This document shows, in pieces, positions 61,015-64,000 of a DNA stretch of 64,000 nucleotides. A model generated the notes under the pieces. The model saw nothing but the letters and a program-made list of their open reading frames with translations, was not told where the DNA came from and searched no databases. This DNA comes from Anaerolineaceae bacterium. Its GTDB lineage: Bacteria; Chloroflexota; Anaerolineae; Anaerolineales; Anaerolineaceae. Each line of letters begins with the position of its first letter. Positions within the stretch are counted from its first letter, which is position 1. The stretch is taken from NCBI GenBank assembly GCA_030653365.1, contig JAURZL010000007.1, forward strand, positions 124,001 through 188,000. Direction: 5' to 3'. A program made the position numbers and the translations under genes.

Positions 61015-63486
61015 GTGTTTGATCTTTACATTTATCCTTTTGGCATTCAAAATAATATTGAATATTCAAATTTATCTGGATATTTTGTCGGAAATGTTCA
61101 GCGAAAAGCCACACGGACTCGCGTTGAGGATGTAATTGTGATTCGATTTACCCCTTTCAGGAAATTGTCTCCGGATGAAACAACAACGATTGATTTACTG
61201 GTTTCTCAAACTTCAGAAAAGTATTACAAAACGAAGGGTCCAATCACAACGGCCTCAAAATTGGCAGGAGATTTTTTTAATGAATGTCTAAATCGAATAA
61301 ATGTTTCTAAAAATAATCAAGCACCAATAATTGGATCATTGCATTTTTTGGTTCTTAATAAAGATGACTTATATTTTTTGCACGCTGGTGGCGCTACATC
61401 ATTTTTATTTTCAAAAACCACGTTTGAAAAATTTGAGGATCGAACATATGGCATTGAAGGTATTGGTATTGGTAAAAGCGTTCACTTTCGGTTTTTTCAT
61501 GCAAAAGTCACGCCTAATGTTAGAGTGGTACTTTCAACCCGGCCACCGAAAACATGGACAACTGAAGCATTATTGAGTGATCAAAGATTATCGATCAGTC
61601 ACTTGCGTAGGGCTCTTATACATTTAAGTCAAGATGATTTTGAAGCGATTATTATTCAACTAAGACCGGGGAATGGAAGTGTTCACCAACTTCGGCTTGA
61701 TTCGTCTGAGTTGTCTACATCAGATGAAAGTGAAAAAGATCAGGAAATTGCAGTAGAAAGTTCTATCGATTCCAAATCAGATCTTCAATTGGAAACAATT
61801 GAAAAACCGCTTCAGAATACACCAGAAATTCGGAAAAAAGAAGAAAAAGAATTCCTGGAATTAATCAAAAACATGAATTATTCTGATTCTATTTCAGATT
61901 CTCAAGAAATTCAGATCGATAATTATGATCAGGGAGACCAGGTAGGACAAACTGATCTTCAACAGTTGGATTTTTTTGAACAACATATCAGTGTTTCTTC
62001 TCCAGAAGGTGAAACGACTCAAGTTAAGGAAAAATCTGAAGGATTATTTATCTCAGGAGAAAAATGGCAAGCAAATACTCCAGAAAAGAAAAAAATATCG
62101 AGAAGAAAAGAACGGGGAAATGAATCTAAAGGATTTGCTATTTTTCTTTTGAGGAGCAGAAGTTTCATTTATAGAATTAATGAAAAATACCGCAATTTTA
62201 CAAGTAGGATTAGGAATTCATTTCTTAAATTATTTAATTCCTCTTCGGTTGAATCGGAGAATGATCCAAATTCCTTATCACCATCATCCATGTTGATGAT
62301 CGCCATTTTAGCAGGTGTCTTTGTTTCAGCGATTGGAATTACTGTCTATCTGCAAAGTGGTATAGGATCTCAGCAAAAGGAGTTAATTGCCAATGCTAAT
62401 TTACTGGTTAGTGATGCTTTGGATGAAAGTGATTCCCAAAATCAAATTTTGATGTATGACGAAGCAATGCGCCTGGTGATCGAATCTGAAAATTATGGAA
62501 AATCTGACTCTGTTGATCAACTTAAACAATTCATTCAGTTGGAATTGGATAAATTACAAGGCGTAACCCGAATTGAAGTTCAATCGACAATTCTTGGTGG
62601 TCTGGATAGAAGAATACAAATTAGCCGTATGGGAATTAACCCAAATGGAGATTTGTATGCGCTTGATTCTGGAACGGGACGGGTCATTCGTATGATTGCC
62701 ACAAGACCGGATTATGTTGTTGATACAACTTTTAATTGCGGTCCAGGAAAATATGACGAGATTATTGTCGATTCTTTGATTGATATTGAACCTGTAAATT
62801 TTCCCAACAGACTCAATACATCCCTTATCGCCATAGACACCAGAGGGAACTTATTGTTATGCATACCAGGGAGTGAGCCGGTTGGCATTCAACTGAAGCG
62901 GTCAGATATGAATTGGGGAGAAATAAAATCGATCGCTTTTAATGGGTTTAATCTCTATGTTCTGGATATTGGTGATAAAACCAGAGATATTTATCGATTC
63001 AAATCAAACGATTATGCTTTCGATTTAAACCCTGAGTCTATTTTTGCCAGCAATATTCCGGAAAATTTAGCAGGATCAAATGATATTGCAGTGAGTCAAG
63101 ACGAATTGTTTCTTATTCATGCAAATGGACAATTAACCAGATGTAATTTGTTTGGAGGGTCTACTCAATCTTCTTGTGAGAATAATATCGGTTATGGTGT
63201 GATTATGGATGGAAAAACGAGAGAAAATATTAGTGTTTTATCAGGAACTCAATTTGACCAGGTCTATCTCACACTTCCACCAGATCCATCAATTTATTTT
63301 CAGGATGTTATTGGAAAGTCAATCTATCATTTTAGTATGGCGCTAAATATGCAGCAACAAATCAGACCAAACCTGAATAATAAACCTTTAGATCTAACCA
63401 GTGAATTGACATCCTTTGCTGTAAGCCCGAATGGGATTGTACATTTCGCATATGGAAATCAGATTTATTTTGGTTATTTACCTTAA
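61015..63486 (+). CDS. PP2C-like pseudophosphatase domain, membrane helix and beta-propeller-like C-terminus
   Basis: An 823-residue protein starting at GTG with an AGAGAGG site. The N-terminus (about 1-230) resembles the PP2C fold (APIIGSLHFLVLNKDDLYFL, then HAGGATSFLF where PP2C has GDSRAYL), but the DG-type metal motifs are absent, so catalysis is doubtful. A charged linker (230-400), one membrane helix (about 425-445) and a C-terminal part with repeated NHL/propeller-like strands (RISRMGINPNGDLYALDSGTG) follow. It could be a membrane sensor for the nearby Ser/Thr kinase or FHA regulator. Confidence 0.65.
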   Translation: MFDLYIYPFGIQNNIEYSNLSGYFVGNVQRKATRTRVEDVIVIRFTPFRKLSPDETTTIDLLVSQTSEKYYKTKGPITTASKLAGDFFNECLNRINVSKNNQAPIIGSLHFLVLNKDDLYFLHAGGATSFLFSKTTFEKFEDRTYGIEGIGIGKSVHFRFFHAKVTPNVRVVLSTRPPKTWTTEALLSDQRLSISHLRRALIHLSQDDFEAIIIQLRPGNGSVHQLRLDSSELSTSDESEKDQEIAVESSIDSKSDLQLETIEKPLQNTPEIRKKEEKEFLELIKNMNYSDSISDSQEIQIDNYDQGDQVGQTDLQQLDFFEQHISVSSPEGETTQVKEKSEGLFISGEKWQANTPEKKKISRRKERGNESKGFAIFLLRSRSFIYRINEKYRNFTSRIRNSFLKLFNSSSVESENDPNSLSPSSMLMIAILAGVFVSAIGITVYLQSGIGSQQKELIANANLLVSDALDESDSQNQILMYDEAMRLVIESENYGKSDSVDQLKQFIQLELDKLQGVTRIEVQSTILGGLDRRIQISRMGINPNGDLYALDSGTGRVIRMIATRPDYVVDTTFNCGPGKYDEIIVDSLIDIEPVNFPNRLNTSLIAIDTRGNLLLCIPGSEPVGIQLKRSDMNWGEIKSIAFNGFNLYVLDIGDKTRDIYRFKSNDYAFDLNPESIFASNIPENLAGSNDIAVSQDELFLIHANGQLTRCNLFGGSTQSSCENNIGYGVIMDGKTRENISVLSGTQFDQVYLTLPPDPSIYFQDVIGKSIYHFSMALNMQQQIRPNLNNKPLDLTSELTSFAVSPNGIVHFAYGNQIYFGYLP

Positions 63487-63503
63487 GGAAAAAGCGCTAG
63501 CAA

Positions 63504-64000
63504 ATGACAATTTTTTCAAGTATTTTTAAGCCAACACTGCTTATTCATGAAGAGAAAGCAAAAAAGAATTTGCGATACATCAATGAGAAAATCTTATCGC
63601 AAGGTAAACAATTTCGACCTCATTTTAAAACACATCAATCAGCAGAAATTGGAGAATGGTTTAGAGAATCAGGAATTTCAAAAATAACCGTTTCTTCAAT
63701 TGATATGGCGAATTATTTTGCAGAAAACAAATGGGAGGATATTTTTATTGCTTTTCCTGTGAATATATTACAAATAGAGGACATTGTTCATTTATCCAGC
63801 AGGATTAGCTTATCGTTGATGTTTGAGGATTTAGAAACGGTTTCTTACATTGATAACCACCTGAATAATCCAATTTCAGGATGGATAAAAATTGATACGG
63901 GTGCGAATCGATGCGGATTAAAAAATTCTCAATTCGAACAGATCTTACTATTGGCAGAAAAAATTCAGCAAAGTAAGAACATTGAATTTAAAGGATTGGC
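63504..64000 (+). CDS. D-threonine aldolase/alanine-racemase-like PLP enzyme, N-terminal part (3' end outside window)
   Basis: The frame is open from the ATG at 63504 to the window end (165 codons). FRPHFKTHQSAEIGEW near residue 38 is the PLP-lysine motif (RPHxKTH) of D-threonine aldolases and D-serine dehydratases of the alanine-racemase fold; WIKIDTGANRCGL near residue 130 is the next conserved block. It would cleave or dehydrate a D-beta-hydroxy amino acid. The start is 17 bases after the previous gene. The C-terminal metal-binding domain is outside the window. Confidence 0.82.
   Translation, partial: MTIFSSIFKPTLLIHEEKAKKNLRYINEKILSQGKQFRPHFKTHQSAEIGEWFRESGISKITVSSIDMANYFAENKWEDIFIAFPVNILQIEDIVHLSSRISLSLMFEDLETVSYIDNHLNNPISGWIKIDTGANRCGLKNSQFEQILLLAEKIQQSKNIEFKGL

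Overview
The window looks like one contig stretch of an anaerobic, low-G+C bacterium, most likely Chloroflexota (Anaerolineae-like). Pointers are the ribosomal protein L31 fused to an RNA polymerase alpha-CTD-like tail, an NBR1-type Ig lipoprotein, a TtuA/TtuB tRNA thiolation pair, pyruvate phosphate dikinase beside pyruvate dehydrogenase, and several Ser/Thr signalling genes. This assignment is inferred from gene content; no rRNA or tRNA gene was found.

Layout. (1) 1-13.6 kb: a catabolic cluster with the end of ygeY, then ygeW, carbamate kinase, a BMP-type nucleoside/purine ABC transporter, two PLP enzymes with a GT2 glycosyltransferase between them, a small unknown protein and a dihydropyrimidinase/hydantoinase. 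It resembles the anaerobic purine/urate gene set of E. coli and gut bacteria, but with different PLP enzymes. (2) 13.6-18.4 kb: an orphan complex-I-like membrane module and a coiled-coil protein. (3) 18.4-24.5 kb: selB, rplU-rpmA-rpmE, tdk-hpt-cca. (4) 24.5-32.2 kb: a zinc-ribbon protein, a lone response regulator, ppdK and pdhABC. (5) 32.4-36.5 kb: a G+C-rich minus-strand block with a complete ECF transporter (S, fused A, T) and a SAM-hydrolase-family gene, joined in inverted orientation to a truncated native SAM-hydrolase fragment. (6) 36.9-45.5 kb: lytic transglycosylase, PfkB kinase plus S-adenosylhomocysteinase, recA with a lipoprotein, and glnA behind a long structured leader. (7) 45.5-53.8 kb: ttuB-ttuA, uppP, tgt, recJ, an AAA ATPase, GDPD and a PLP dehydratase. 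(8) 53.8-64 kb: a GH3 hydrolase, a Ser/Thr kinase, an FHA regulator, a PII-like protein coupled to a cation exchanger, an XRE-cupin regulator, a degenerate PP2C-propeller protein and the start of a D-threonine-aldolase-like gene.

The strongest unexplained signals are in RNA leaders. A conserved leader element occurs three times (before tdk, pdhA and the XRE-cupin gene). The glnA leader carries the sequence blocks and hairpin order of a glmS-type ribozyme with two extra hairpins. A perfect 8+8 inverted repeat overlaps the likely pdh promoter. Other points to check are the chimeric junction at about 32.418 kb, the L31-alphaCTD fusion, the PII-like/exchanger coupling, and the catalytically degenerate phosphatase beside an intact kinase and an FHA regulator.
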